From Nilaparvata lugens (lineage: Eukaryota; Arthropoda; Insecta; Hemiptera; Delphacidae): a stretch of DNA of 64,000 bases. The stretch covers positions 65,979,693 through 66,043,692 of the forward strand of contig NC_052508.1 in assembly GCF_014356525.2 (NCBI RefSeq), in the 5' to 3' direction. Numbering within the stretch: position 1 is the first letter of the stretch; each line of letters starts with the position of its first letter. The notes beneath the pieces were generated by a model. It was not told the origin of the DNA, did not search any database, and saw only the letters and a list, made by a program, of their open reading frames with translations. A program made the translations under genes and the position numbers. Of the stretch, positions 44,543-56,245 are shown in pieces.

Positions 44543-45855
44543 CAACAACTGAAATTGATGGGCCTGTTCAAATTTATTGGAGCCAGTTATCTGTTAACAT
44601 GTGCAAAAGCTGATATCTACATAGAATGTGAGTTATTATTATTGGATTGAATAAACCTATTAAAATTTCTGCTATCGTTTATTGAATTGTGGTTAATTAG
44701 TAATTTTAAACCTTAACAATTCAAACTATTGAATAATACTGTATCTTACAACCGTTAAACTTAACAAAAATGAAAGATTACTAACTGACACCTATCAAAA
44801 TCTTTTGCTTTATTTTATAGATTTGTGGTTGATTAGTAAGTGACTTCAAAGCATCCACAAACTAATTAATAACAGCCTAATATCGTGTAACTTCACCAAG
44901 ATTACAACTGTCACCTTATCAATTTCATCAATTTGACACACATCAAACAACACTTCTCGCAATCCATATAAAATGATCGAAACAGTTAACGTGAACACAA
45001 ACTGTCAAAACACGGGCACATTGTTTTCCACGGCAGCGTTACTACAAACACACCGACACAACCGCACAGACAGAGCGTCGGCAGAGAACTGAATCACCGG
45101 CTATTTACGATTTTCGCTTCCAAGGTGTGCTTCCCCTCCCCACCCCTCGCGCCATGGGTACCCTGTTCCAACTCCCCCCTCGGCCAACAATTGCCACCCA
45201 AATAATGACAGTACAGTACTGTAATTTCGCCAGTGCTCAAAGGCTGATAGAGAAGAAGAGAAGAAACAATTGGTGCTGTAAAGAGTGCGAGGAAAAGAGA
45301 GAGAAAATCAAAGCTCCCTGGAGAGAGATTGAGTGAGTGAGAAAGAAAGTAGAGATAGTGATAGCGAAAACTGAAGAGAAAAGAGAAATAGTACGAGAAA
45401 AGGTAGGAAAAGTGTAGGAGAGACCGTCAGTACAGGAGAGAGAGAAAGAGAGAAAATAATGTGGCATTTGTTGACTGGCTGTTTTGTGTTGCTCTATTAT
45501 AGTCGCTCTTTGTTGACTGACCTCTCTGTCAATGATGTCAGACGTACAATGTGGTATTATAGTAAAAGATGGAGGAGAAAATATGTGGAATGCCGTGGTT
45601 GAGATGGGAAACCACTTTGAGAAAATTCGTTGGCCGATTTTTTTTGGGAAGCTTTAGAATGAAGAGGAATAAAGAGGGCTTTATATTGAAGAGGAATGTA
45701 GCTTACTAATTTGTACAATTTTATCAAGTCTCTGATAAGGAACCAGACAAAATTGATGAAAAATGTAATAATTTTATTACTTACTAGGTAACCCGTGCTC
45801 CACAAGGATCTGATTGAAAAATTTACCTACTGAAATCTTGAAAATTTTAAAATAG
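44543..45855 (+). repeat. Segmental duplication, copy 2
   Basis: Matches 43066-44430 at an offset of about 1477 bp. The differences are mostly single bases and 1-9-bp indels, for example loss of bases in TTGTTTGCACCACGG against TTGTTTTCCACGG. Copy 2 retains the complete Helitron-like element at its end, copy 1 only part. Confidence 0.85.
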
Positions 45856-46008
45856 GTCTATAACCATCCTCGGTAAATTAAGAATCTATGTGCAAAATTT
45901 CATGTTAATCTACCCAGTACTTCAGACGTGATGATGCGTCATTCGTATAAATTTCCTATCCCGTTCGTGTATAAGCTAAATATTCTATTCTTTATTATAA
46001 ATTATAGA
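45783..46008 (-). mobile_element. Helitron-like element, family 1
   Basis: ACTAGGTAACCCGTGCTCCA at the left, TTCTTTATTATAAATTATAG at the right. Confidence 0.6.
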
Positions 46009-46045
46009 TGGTGAAGATGACTGGAAAAGTACTTTGAAGCCTAAC

Positions 46046-46222
46046 TATAGTGAGGTCCACGTTATAATGGCAGTATTCGATTAACATTCGTGTTGCTATC
46101 CTTGTCTATCATTCGTATCCTTGTCTTTCTTATCATATCAGCTATCCTCTAAAGAAGGAAGAGAATCAGCAACGCTGTTCTCATATCATTCTCCACTGCC
46201 ATTAAAACGTGGTCATCACTAT
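46046..46222. mobile_element. TATAGTGAGGTCCACG-family foldback element, copy 4
   Basis: CTATAGTGAGGTCCACGTTA at the left and AACGTGGTCATCACTATATG at the right; a short, internally deleted version. Confidence 0.65.
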
Positions 46223-46254
46223 ATGAAAAATACCTCCAGTGTGATAATTCACAT

Positions 46255-46991
46255 TCACTCACTAATTGTTCATTCAATCAGGTCATTTATTCATTCATTA
46301 TTTTTACAAGAAAGCACTAATCGAGAGAGAAAAACTAAGGGTACTCCTTGTACTATTTCTCTCCCAAATTTAGATAACATTTTGAATGTTCGAAATAGGG
46401 TTATGAGAGAATGAAATCAATGCGTAATATGTGAAGAGGTAGTACGGCAGTCAAGTTATAATAAAACTGCAGTCAAGTCATGTTTGTAATCGTTAAAGCA
46501 ATAAATGTTCAATAAATTGAATAGAATAGATTGAAACTTGTTAACTAAACAATTATTAAAGTAGAAGATAAACAGATCGATAATTTCAATGTTAACTTAA
46601 ATATTCATCGAACACATAATTGATCATGTTTCATTTTTCAATCAAATAATCTCATCTTATCTGATAGATAATAATGCATCTTTTATTAACGCATTCCGAC
46701 GCAGAAGTCATTAACATCTTTGGTAAGATGATGAGAACCATCTGACTCACATAGATGTGACTAGTCACTTACTGTCACGTGATCAGTCACTTACATAGAC
46801 AATCTATTATCTATTATAAAAAAGTATTATTATAATTTTATAGGCTGTAAAATAAAAGATTGTTTATTCTAGGCTATAAACTCAACTGATATCATGAGAA
46901 AGTTATAGATAATTGATGTATAGGATATGATAGTTAATTACAAATTTAGGCTGATGATTGTACAGAGTATGTGAGTGATCTATCATCTTAT
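46255..46991. other. Retroposon tail relic and unassigned AT-rich DNA
   Basis: Bases 46255-46380 contain the retroposon 3' stem-loop family (CGAGAGAGAAAAACTAAGGG, CTATTTCTCTCCCAAATTTA). The remaining ~600 bp shows no exon or strong repeat apart from repeated GTCACTTA motifs near 46760-46795. Confidence 0.35.
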
Positions 46992-47677
46992 TCTACATAA
47001 TTATGTAAAGCGAAATGGCACTGACTGACTGACTCACTCACTCACTCACTCGCAAAAATAAAAATCTACCGGACCAAAAACTTTCAAATCTGGTAGGTAT
47101 GTTCAGTTGGCCCTTTAGAGGCGCACTAAGAAATCTTTTGGCAATATTTTAAATCTAAGGGTGGTTTTTAAGGGTTTAAAGTTCGTCTTTTAGCATGTAT
47201 ATTATTCTTACTCTCTTAATTATAATTATTGAAAAATGTCCATACCATATTATGTTAATATAAACTATAATCTGGAGAGAGTACCTCTTCGAACAGTGTT
47301 AACTGGTAACTAAATTAATAATTTTGTCAGGTTGGCATTAAGTTGAGTTGACTTTGTTAGTTTGGCACCAAGTTGAAGATTGAAATGCATTTATCGCGGA
47401 AAAATTGATTGGGCACTGCTACTTCTATCAGAGCTATTCCTGGTAATATTATATTACAGCCGTCAGGCTCGCTTCGCTCGCCATATCCGTTTAGCCAGAC
47501 GTTTAGTCTGGACCCCCGACTGGATCGTCCTAACATATGATAAAAATGCTCAAATGAAAAATGTAGGCGAGCGAAGCGAGCCTGCTGAGCTCATTCTTGG
47601 ACGATCCAGTCGGGGATCCTGGGGGCGGAGCTCTCTGGCTAGACGGATATGGCGAGCGAAGCGAGCCTGACGTCTAG
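46992..47677 (+). mobile_element. Helitron-like element, family 2, full length
   Basis: Begins TCTACATAATTATGTAAAGC, GAAATGGCACTGACTGACTG. Ends GGCGAGCGAAGCGAGCCTGA, CGTCTAG, then T. Two further GAGCGAAGCGAG palindromes occur inside, one inverted. The element matches 61200-61901 inverted along its whole length. Confidence 0.75.
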
Positions 47678-47769
47678 TATGCTGTATAAGGTTATTCTTG
47701 ACAACAAACCTGACATTCTCTAATATCAGATCAGCGAGCAAATTCAACTGTCTCAATAATTTCAAGGAG

Positions 47770-47945
47770 CCTCTTTGGAGAATGACTCGCATGTGACATT
47801 CTCAAGCTGCTTGCTTCCTATTGGTCGTGAGCTGTGAAGGTGAAATGGCGTCCAATTAACCATTGACCAATCAGAGAGCTTCTTGGCTTTGGAGGCGTGG
47901 ACTACTAATTCAGCCACTTTTACATCAATTTCATGTTACTGCACT
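47770..47945 (+). repeat. Dispersed repeat shared with 59855-60040
   Basis: GAGAATGACTCGCATGTGAC, CTTCCTATTGGTCGTGAGCT and GACCAATCAGAGAGCTTCTT all have close counterparts, in the same order, at 59855-60040. Confidence 0.7.
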
Positions 47946-48282
47946 AACAGTGCTTGTAACCAAAATTTGGTTCCATGGATTTGGATATACTAGTCCGGGC
48001 GCAAATGTCATGAAGTGTTGTCCTATTTGTTGTCACACTTGCTCAATGTCTCAATTTCTTCTTTAGGTCTGACATAATAAGGATCGTGATGGGGATAAGT
48101 CGAAATCACAGGCAAACACCTCGGAAACAAGATGGCCGCCAAAATTTTCAGAATTTGCTAAATCTCTTGTATTTCAATAATCGTTCAACAAGATATTCAA
48201 CCGTTTTTCAGACAAAAATATTTTTCAAATCTTCCTTTACAATATTTTTGTTTCATAAAATTTTCCTCTAAAACGCATATTT

Positions 48283-49225
48283 TTACTTTCCTTGCTCTAC
48301 TAAAATAGGTAAGGAAAGTATTTCTTTCCAAAAAAAATTAAGGTACCCCAATTTTCAGTTTTCTATACGTTTCAAGGTCCCCTGAGTCCAAAAACATGAT
48401 TTTTGGGTGTTGGTCTGTGTGTGTGTGTGTATGTGTGATGTCTGTGAACACGATAACTCCATTCCTAATTAACCAATTGACTTAAATTTCAAACTTAAGG
48501 TCTTATACCATGAGGACCCGACAATAAGAAATTCAATAAAATTCAATTCAAGATGGCGGAAAAAATGGCGGATAATTACTAAAAAACTATGTTTTTATGT
48601 TTTTCACGATTTTCTCGAAAACGGCTCTAACGATTTTCTTCAAATTTATACCATGGATAGCTAATCATAAGCCCTATCAACTGACATGAGTCTCATTTCT
48701 AGGAAAATAGCAGGAGCTGCGTAATATTCTCGAGAAAAATGGCAGATAATTACTGAAAAGCCATTTTTTTCACGATTTTCTCAAAAATTTCTCGACTGAT
48801 TTATTTCAAATTCATACTCTGTATAGTTATTTATCAGCTCCATCAACTAGCATGAGTCTCCTTTCTGAGAAACTAAGGGGGTGTTCACCCCATCCTTGAG
48901 AAATGGACTTTGTAACCTCCTTCTCGTGCATGAGGTAGGTAGGTAGAGCAGTCTATAAAAATAACACATAGTCGAGATATTTCATCTGTAGAACAGCTAT
49001 TTTGACGACTTTTAAAAAATCATCGGATTTCACAATTTACACAAAGGAAAAAGTACTCTGAAAAAAATTATATACACACATATAGTCTGATCGTAGTTTC
49101 AAATAATTATGTTGCCGCCAATCGTCATTATGTTATTTCTCTAAATTATTGTCGTTTAAGAATGAGGCTCACAGTTCAATGAGCAAGGAAAGTTGTGTGA
49201 GTGTACCACACCAGATTTTTTTTAG
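48283..49225 (-). mobile_element. Long repeat, inverted copy of 35765-37078
   Basis: TTTACTTTCCTTGCTCTACT at the left corresponds to the right end of the other copy. GACCCGACAATAAGAAATTC, AACGGCTCTAACGATTTTCT and TGAGGTAGGTAGGTAGAGCA follow in reverse order. It has two internal tandem units against four in the other copy. Confidence 0.65.
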
Positions 49226-50809
49226 TTATAACCTTCAAAATCCCAAAAAAACTTTTTTCCAATTTTTTTCAAATTTTATTCCATTATAACTTTCTTTGTC
49301 AAGAGATACAGAGAAATTTCGAATCTATGAAATTTAGAGCGATTTTTCAACTTTAGAATGATTTATCTCCATGCGATTGTACGTCAAAAAATGAGTTCTC
49401 CAGCACCCTCCAAAGAAAACCCTGCACGTGCGTTTTTCCATACATATGAGGTAACAAGCTAGAGCTATAAAATCGATTTTTTCATGACTACTTCAAGATA
49501 GAGTCTTGCAAATTGTCTAAATCTCTTCATTGCAACAAGCCGAATAAGAATATTGGTGATGGAAACAACGAACATATTATTCGACATCATTGAAAAATTC
49601 AAGATGGCGGTCATTATTAACAGAAATTTTTATTCCGCCTGCTATTTAGTTATTGTGAGAGATATCGGACTGATTTCATCACAAAAGTGTTTAGAATTAA
49701 CCAAACCATGGTGTTCGAGAGAATCGTCTCATTTCAACCTCTCTTTTCATGTTTTATACAACTTCAAAAACTTGAAACATACATTTTTCGGGGACAATAT
49801 TTCACTTTCCACCCTGAAAATGTATTCGCAGTGGACATACACTAGTGTATTGGACAGTGTTTTAGAATATTTCCAAAGCTTTAAAACGACATCTGGTTGG
49901 AGGCTGTAAGTCCATATTCCACGGCTGGAGCGTCATCGGAAAAAGAGAGAAAAGTACTATTTGCAGCGGAAAACACGCTTTTTCCACCAAATGCCAATCC
50001 CAACAATTAGAAAACCGTGTAATTCATGACTCCTTGAAGGTACAGACTTGGGAATGGTATCAATCTCTTTGTAATGATGTATAGAAAGAGAATATTTATG
50101 ATGGCAATCTCAAAAATGTTTGTCATCAGAAAAAAACAAGATGGCGGCAAAAATATGTCGATTTTCAATAAATCGTCTGTAATTCTAATAATGTCGAGGA
50201 TATCAGATCATTTCTGATACACTTTTGTTCAACCGGTCTTGTGACTTTCATCGATCAATGCAAAATATTCCAGTAGCAGTAGAAATGAGTTGAACAAAAA
50301 ACTTAAAATTTGAGGTTTCCGTAAAAAGATACGATGATTAAATGTCACGAACGTCAGCAAGCGGAACTGAAATTTGAGAAATTACAAGTTTATCAAACTA
50401 GAACTGCATATTTGTGAACATACTAATTTATTATTATTACAACAAGCTGTAATACGAGTAATGAAGGTGGTTATTATCCACTTCAATGCATTCGTTATTT
50501 TTCTGCAAATTTTTCATGCTATCCTTATTTCCACGTTTATACTCTAATTCTCTTCTTAATAATCAGTTTGCGAATAATATTATTATGAATTCTGCATATA
50601 GGTAGAATCGAAATTACGTAAGGACAAAACCAGTTTACCGTGATAATGTTTCAGTTGAAAACCACTGTGATTCCACTCATTAACGGTTTCTATTTCAACA
50701 AGAGGCTAATAAAGAGATTCCTGATAGATGCTATCACCGTAAACCAAAATTTACATTAACTGAATAGGCCTATTTGATATTCTTATAAATTACATATATC
50801 TCAGATTGC
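49226..50809. other. Unassigned region with recurrent AAGATGGCGG motifs
   Basis: About 1.6 kb without recognisable exons. AAGATGGCGG occurs near 49601 and 50150, in similar surroundings (TTTCGATTTTC..), so part may be a diverged duplication. The 118-codon frame at 49553-49909 has no splice sites, no homology I recognise and a biased composition; I do not call it a gene. Confidence 0.35.
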
Positions 50810-51155
50810 ACAAAGGTCTGTTAACTTTTAATCCCGATTAAATGTCACTAGAACCAATCAGAGAAGCCTTCTTCTCAGAAAAACCACTACCTCCGTAAAC
50901 AAAGCCATAGTGCATTCTGGTGACGTCAGCACAGGTAGGGATCTCCTTCACTCCTACATCAATAAACATTTGTGCACTTCAGCTGTTCTATATCAGCTAG
51001 TGTTTTTATTGGTGTAGGAGCCCTACCTGTGCTGACGTCACCAGAATTCAATATGGTTTTTCTTAAGGAGGTAGTGGAAAAACCTTCTCTGATTAGTTCC
51101 CATGGAATTTAATCATGATTAAAATTTATCAGGTTTTTGTGCAACCGGGCCATAG
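50810..51155. mobile_element. GCCGGTTAAATTTTAA-family element split by a CACTACC MITE
   Basis: The outer arms TTAACTTTTAATCCCGATTA and TTAATCATGATTAAAATTTA are inverted around the nested element at 50885-51076. Confidence 0.7.
50885..51076. mobile_element. CACTACC-family MITE with perfect 7-bp target duplication
   Basis: CACTACCTCCGTAAACAAAG at the left, CTTAAGGAGGTAGTG at the right. GAAAAAC flanks both ends (50878-50884 and 51077-51083). Removing the element and one GAAAAAC restores the host foldback element, which confirms the insertion. Confidence 0.88.
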
Positions 51156-51388
51156 ACTTACTTTTTGGGCTTACATGACTCTGATAGCAAATGGTGTTCG
51201 AAGTTTTTCAATTAATTATCTAATGAAATTTCTATTCAAAAACTTCATGATAATCCATTCTATTGAACTATAAGTAGTATGAATTGATATCAAGGTACGT
51301 AATCTACTTTAATAGTTTAGATTATTCTTTTTCGCCACACTGCACAGAAAGCAGCTGTTTTCCAGTCCCTACGTAGATCTGAAAGACC

Positions 51389-51600
51389 GTGTTTGCAGAC
51401 GACGTCAGAAAAGGGTTACTTTTCCGGTCTAGGCCAGAAAGTTGTCTCTTCCAGCCGCTCATGGAAGTAGTTAATAAGTCATCCGCTAGATCGGGCGAGT
51501 GTCCACTTTCATCATCAGCTGAAGTCACCATGCTTTCAGTTCCAGTTTCGAATCAAACTAATTCGCTTCGCAACCAGTTTATTCAATTATTTATTGTTGA
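51389..51600 (+). CDS. Possible exon (weak), unrecognised
   Basis: An open stretch reading FADDVRKGLLFRSRPESCLF and SSARSGECPLSSSAEVTMLS, without a convincing splice acceptor. It has a more gene-like base composition than its surroundings. It may belong with the next exon-like segment at 51624, but the two are in different frames with a stop between them. Confidence 0.15.
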
Positions 51601-51623
51601 TTAGTGCATTCCGAATTTCAAAA

Positions 51624-51715
51624 ATGCTTGAAGATGACTGTGGTATTCCAAGTGAAATTTTAAAAGAATCTGAAATCCTGACTGCAAATCTTCTACCACT
51701 AAAATCAAGAAATAG
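51624..51715 (+). CDS. Possible exon with LLPLKSRNRY-type motif
   Basis: Thirty codons from an ATG read MLEDDCGIPSEILKESEILT and then ANLLPLKSRN, followed by AG|GTACGA. LLPxKSRxRY followed by an aromatic helix occurs at the N terminus of insect proteins related to Crypton-type tyrosine recombinases and their domesticated relatives; that comparison is from memory and tentative. The donor is mediocre and no partner exon was found. It may be a fragment of a mobile-element gene. Confidence 0.3.
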
Positions 51716-52329
51716 GTACGATAGCTTAACGAGTATTCTTTATTTGTATTCTTCATTTATTTTGTCAGCAATGCCTGTAGTGTGGCGAAAAATATCGTTC
51801 GCACCACGGGCAAAAATGTTTTTCCAGCTCTCAATCTTTTCTAGTCCTCGGCTACGGCCTCGGACTGAAAACCGATTCGAGCTGGAAAAATCTCATTTTC
51901 TGCTCTAGGTGCGAATATACTATTTTATATAAAATAGAATTATAGTTCCATTTTTGAAATTAATAAAATAGTAGTTCTGTGAACAGTAGACCTCGCGCTC
52001 AGTAAGTTAAATTGACCTGATGTTATGTTTTCTCAAAAATTATAAATAATTTATCTATTTAAAATGTCTAGAAAAAATCCTAAATAAATATAGAGCTTTC
52101 TGTCCTATCGTACCGTGACGTGTCGTCCCGGAATGTGAGTGTGAGCGCTGTTATCAGGTCTGGCTGCAACTGTCTACAACGTTGATGGAAAGATACATTT
52201 TCAAGATGTTCGATGTTTTTTAACGGGTAGTATTATAGTCAACTGTCTACAGCTAACGTTGATGGAAAGATACATTTTCAGAATGTTCGATGTTTTTGAA
52301 CGGGTAGTATTATAGTCCACTAAACAGCT
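51716..52329. other. Unassigned DNA with a short duplication
   Basis: TTGATGGAAAGATACATTTT plus the following CGATGTTTTT and CGGGTAGTATTATAGTC appears twice, at about 52180-52240 and 52258-52318 (about 78 bp apart). No exon was identified. Confidence 0.5.
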
Positions 52330-52612
52330 GATTTATGATGAATAATTCTATAGTCTGATTTTTACTCTAATATTGGCGTATGAAGGAGGCTCCTTATCCT
52401 TTATATTATCCTTGAAATGCCAAATTTCTAAAAACCTTGTATATACGTCGACGCGCAATTTAAAAAGGAACCTACCTGTCAAATTTCATGAAAATCTATC
52501 ACCGCGTTTCGCCGTAAATGCGCAACATAAAAACATATAAACATTAAGAGAAATGCCAAACCGTCGACTTGAATCTTAGACCTCACTTCGCTCGGTCAAT
52601 AATAGATTAAAA
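52330..52612 (-). repeat. Dispersed repeat, inverted copy of 3336-3660
   Basis: Ends TTAGACCTCACTTCGCTCGG then TCAATA. Contains AATATTGGCGTATGAAGGAG, ATACGTCGACGCGCAATTTA and CCGTCGACTTGAATCTTAGA, the mirror of the copy near the window start. Confidence 0.7.
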
Positions 52613-53290
52613 ATACAAATTATTATAACAATTCATTTCAATGATCCATCCACACCATCTTCAGATTTAAAAAAAAATATTTTTTTAATTTCAAAAAGAT
52701 TAGATTACTCCTATTTATTGTGTGTTGAGTAATAGCTGAAATTGATTAAAGAGAGAAATCAAAATTTGATAAATTATTTCTCTTTACAAAACAACGAATC
52801 TAACACAGACACGATATCATGAAACAGGAAAGACTCTTTTCTCAAGACATAGTCGCACGACTGCAAAATTAGCATAAGACAGCATCATCTCAATTATACT
52901 TTTGAGATTTTCGAAATTATAATCGGCGAATGCTCTGAACCAAAATCAAGATGGAAAGATAATATTCGGCCGTTCTTCAATCATTGCATAATAGTGCCAT
53001 CTCCATTTTCATTCCAATGTTTGTCTTGTAGGCCGAATCCTAAATAAGGATAATTGAAGGAAAATTTTGTAAAACTGGTGGATCTATAAGGATCAGGAGT
53101 GTTGGACTGATGGTGAAATAATTCGAGCCAGAAGCCGGAGTTTACGTAACTATGACGGCTAGTTCAATCCCAGGAGATGGAAGATTTACATTTTACATGA
53201 TCAGATTAAAGTGGATATGCCTACTACATTGAACATCACCAGTTCATGTTTTTTTTCTCTTTATTACGTACATCTCCAGGGTCCAGTTCT
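52505..53290 (+). repeat. Tandem duplication, flank of pyrimidine tract 1
   Basis: This 785-bp block (ending TACGTACATCTCCAGGGTCC) recurs at 54330-55090 at an offset of about 1803 bp with a few percent differences. With its pyrimidine tract it forms one unit of a two-copy tandem array. Confidence 0.9.
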
Positions 53291-54265
53291 AGATTCCATC
53301 CTCCTCCTCCAACTCCTCATCCTCCTCCTCCTACTCCTCCTCCTCCTACTCCTCCTCCTCCTCCTCCTCCTCCTACTCCTACTCCTCCTCCTCCTCCTCC
53401 TCCTCCTCCTACTCCTCCTCCTCCTTCGCCACCTCCTCCTACTCCTCCTCCTCCTTCGCCACCTCCTCCTACTCCTCCTCCTCCTTCTCCACCTCCTCCT
53501 ACTCCTACTCCTCCTCTTCCACCTTCTACTTCTACTACTCCTCCTCCTCCTTCGCCACCTCCTCCTCCTCCTCATCGTCCTCCTCCTCCTCCTCCTATTC
53601 GTCCTCCTCCTCCTCCTCCTCCTACTCCTCATCCTCCTCAAACTCGTCCTTCTCGTCCTCATCCCTCATCCCCTTCTTCTTCTCCTTTTTCTTCTTATTC
53701 TCCTCCTCCTTCTTCTTTTCTTCTTCTTGTTCACCCCCTCCTACGCTCTTTCTTCCTCTACTGTTCTTTTTTATCTTTCTCATTCTACTTCTTCTTCTCC
53801 TTTTTCTTTTTCTTCTTATTTTCGTTTCCTTCGTCTTCGTCTCTTCCTCCTTCTTTTCTTCTTCTTGCTCTACCCCTCCTCCACCACCACCACCTCCTCC
53901 TACTCTCTTCTTTATCTTTTTCTGTTTATTTTTATCTTTCTTCTTCTTCTTCTTCTTCTTCTTCTTCTTCTTCTTCTTCTTTTCTTCTTCTTCTTCTTCT
54001 TTTCTTCTTATTCCCCTCCTCCTCCTCCTCCTCCTACTCCTACTCCTCCTCCTCCTTCTTCTTCTTCTTTTCTTCTTCTTCTTCTCTTCTTCTTCTTCTT
54101 CTCTTCTTCTTCTTCTTATTCTTCTTCTTCGTCTTCTTCTTCTCTTCTTCTTCTCCCCTCACCCTCCACCTTCTCCTACTCCCTTTCCATCCTCTTTTTT
54201 AAATCTTATTCTTCTTCTTCTTTTCTTCTTATCCCCTCACCTCTACTTCTCATACTCTCTTTCAT
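53291..54265 (+). repeat. Pyrimidine tract 1 (TCC/TTC/TAC arrays)
   Basis: Almost 1 kb of C/T on the plus strand, built from CTCCTC, TTCTTC and CTACTC arrays. The first ~350 bp is TCC-rich with 45-48-bp higher-order units (CTCCTTCGCCACCTCCTCCT). The long poly-Leu, poly-Pro, poly-Ser and poly-Arg frames here are by-products of the repeat. Such homopurine-homopyrimidine DNA can form triplexes. Confidence 0.95.
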
Positions 54266-54329
54266 CCTCTTTTTCTGTTTTTTAATTTTTTTCGGAAAGC
54301 AGTGTTACCTATGGTAATAGGGCAAGGAA

Positions 54330-55090
54330 AGTAAAACATTTAAACATTAAGAGAAATGCCAAACCGTCGACTTGAATCTTAGACCTCACTTCGCTCGGTC
54401 AATAATAGATTAAAAATACAAATTATTATAACAATTTATTTCAGTGATCCACACCATCTTCAGATTTAAAAAAAATATATTTTTTAATTTCAAAAAAATT
54501 AGATTATTCCTATTTATTGTGTGTTGAGTAATAGCTGAAATTGATTAAAGAGAGAAATCAAAATGTGATAAATTATTTCTCTTTACAAAACAACGAATCT
54601 AACACAGACACGATATCATGAAACAGGAAAGACTCTTTTCTCAAGACATAGTCGCACGACTGCAAAATTAGCATAAGAGACCATCATCTCAATTATAACT
54701 TACTTTTGAGATTCTCGAAATAATAATCGGCGAATGCTTTGAGCCAAAATCAAGATGGAAAGATAATATTCGGCCGTTCTTCAATTATTGCATAATCGTG
54801 CCATCTCCATTTTCATTCCAATGTTTGTCTTGTGGGCCGAATCCTGAATAAGGATAATAGAAGGAAAATTTTGTAAAACTGGTGGATCTATAAGGATAGC
54901 AGTGTTGGACTGATGGTGAAATAATTCGATCCAGAAGCCGGAGTTTACGTAACAGTGACGGCTAGTTCAATCCCAGGAGATGGAAGATTTACATTTTACA
55001 TGATCAGATTAAAGTGGATATGCCTACTACATTGAACATCTCCAGTTCATGTCTTTTTTCTCTTTTTATACGTACATCTCCAGGGTCCAG
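54330..55090 (+). repeat. Tandem duplication, flank of pyrimidine tract 2
   Basis: Second copy of 52505-53290, beginning AAACATTAAGAGAAATGCCA and ending TACGTACATCTCCAGGGTCC. Confidence 0.9.
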
Positions 55091-55970
55091 TTCTAGTTTT
55101 CATCCTCCTCCTCCTACTCCTCCTCCTCCTCCTCCTCCTCCTACTCCTCCTCTTCCTCCTTCTACTCCTCCTACTCCTCCTCCTCCCCTCCTCCTCCTCC
55201 TCCTACTCCTACTCCCATCCTCTTCAAACTCGTCCTTTTCATCCTCATCCTTCTTCTTCCCCTTATTCTTTCTTTTCTTCTTATTCCCCTCCTCCTCCTC
55301 CTCCTCTCCTACTCCTACTCCTCCTCTTCCACCTTCTACTCCTCCTCCTCCTACTCCTACTCCTCATCCTCTTCAAACTCGTCCTTCTCGTCCTCATCCC
55401 CTTCTTCTTCACCTTTTCTTCTTATTCCCCTCCTCCTCCTCCTCCTCCTCCTCCTCCCCTCCTCCTCCTCCTTCTTCTTCTTCTTCTTCTTGCTCTACCC
55501 CTCCTCCTACTCTCTTCTTTATCTTTTTCTGTTTCTTTTTATTTTTCTTCTTCTTCTTTTATTCTTCTTCTTCTTTTCTTCTTCTTCTTCTTCTTTTCTT
55601 CTTCTTCTTCTTCTTCTTCTTCTTATTCTTCTTCTTCGTCTCTTCCTCCTCCTGCTCCTTCTTCTCCTTTTTTTTCTTCTTATTTTCGTTTCATTCGTCT
55701 TCGTCTCTTCCTCCTCCTGCTCCTTCTTCTCCTTTTTCTTCTTCTTTTCTTCCTCTTCTTCTTCTTCTTCTTCTTTTCTTCTTCTCTTCTTCTTCTTCTT
55801 CTTTCTTCTTCTTCTTCTCTTCTTCTTTTCTTCTTCTCTTCTTCTTCTTCTTCTTCTTCTTCTTCATCTTCTTCAGCTTCTTCATCATCGACTTCTTCTC
55901 CTCCTCCTCCTTCTTCTTCAGCTTCTTCTTGTCTTCGCATCTTCTTCGTTTACGTTTTTCACTCCAACAA
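55091..55970 (+). repeat. Pyrimidine tract 2 (TCC/TTC arrays)
   Basis: About 880 bp of C/T-rich arrays, TCC-rich first and TTC-rich later. A duplicated CGTCTCTTCCTCCTCCTGCT segment occurs at about 55637 and 55700. It is parallel to tract 1 but rearranged inside. Confidence 0.95.
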
Positions 55971-56245
55971 TTCCTGTTTATCTCTTTGTCTTACTTCCAT
56001 TTTTTGTTTCCTATTTCTCTTACACGATTTCATTCTGTTCTATTCTCTACAAGCGCCCGCATCAATCCAGTAAATTAGAAAATTATTGAAATTCCTCTGA
56101 ATATTCAAGTAACAGTCAAACTATTCCAAAAAATGGTTGTATTGTTTAGCGAAGTGAGTAGGCAGTAGGCATAAAAGAAATAAAATTTCACGATTGAGCC
56201 TGACATTACCATTCATTCTCTCAAGAGATTACTCTTGCCTCTTCA

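Noticed and set aside
47380..47792. 96- and 80-codon frames with RQARFARHIRLARR
   Set aside because: They translate the GAGCGAAGCGAG palindromes of the Helitron-like element; the same peptide appears from both strands for that reason.
49553..49909. 118-codon frame
   Set aside because: No recognisable family, no splice context, and AAGATGGCGG repeats around it; composition looks like AT-rich non-coding DNA.
53211..54317. 368-codon plus-strand frame rich in Leu, and overlapping Pro/Ser and Arg frames
   Set aside because: All are by-products of CTC/TTC/TCC arrays with no splice sites or domain. The tract has long frames in several phases and on both strands, as low-complexity DNA does.
55014..56089. 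354- and 199-codon frames in the second pyrimidine tract, and Glu/Lys/Arg frames on the minus strand
   Set aside because: Same artefact. The start (MDMPTTLNI) is shared with the first tract only because the flank was duplicated.
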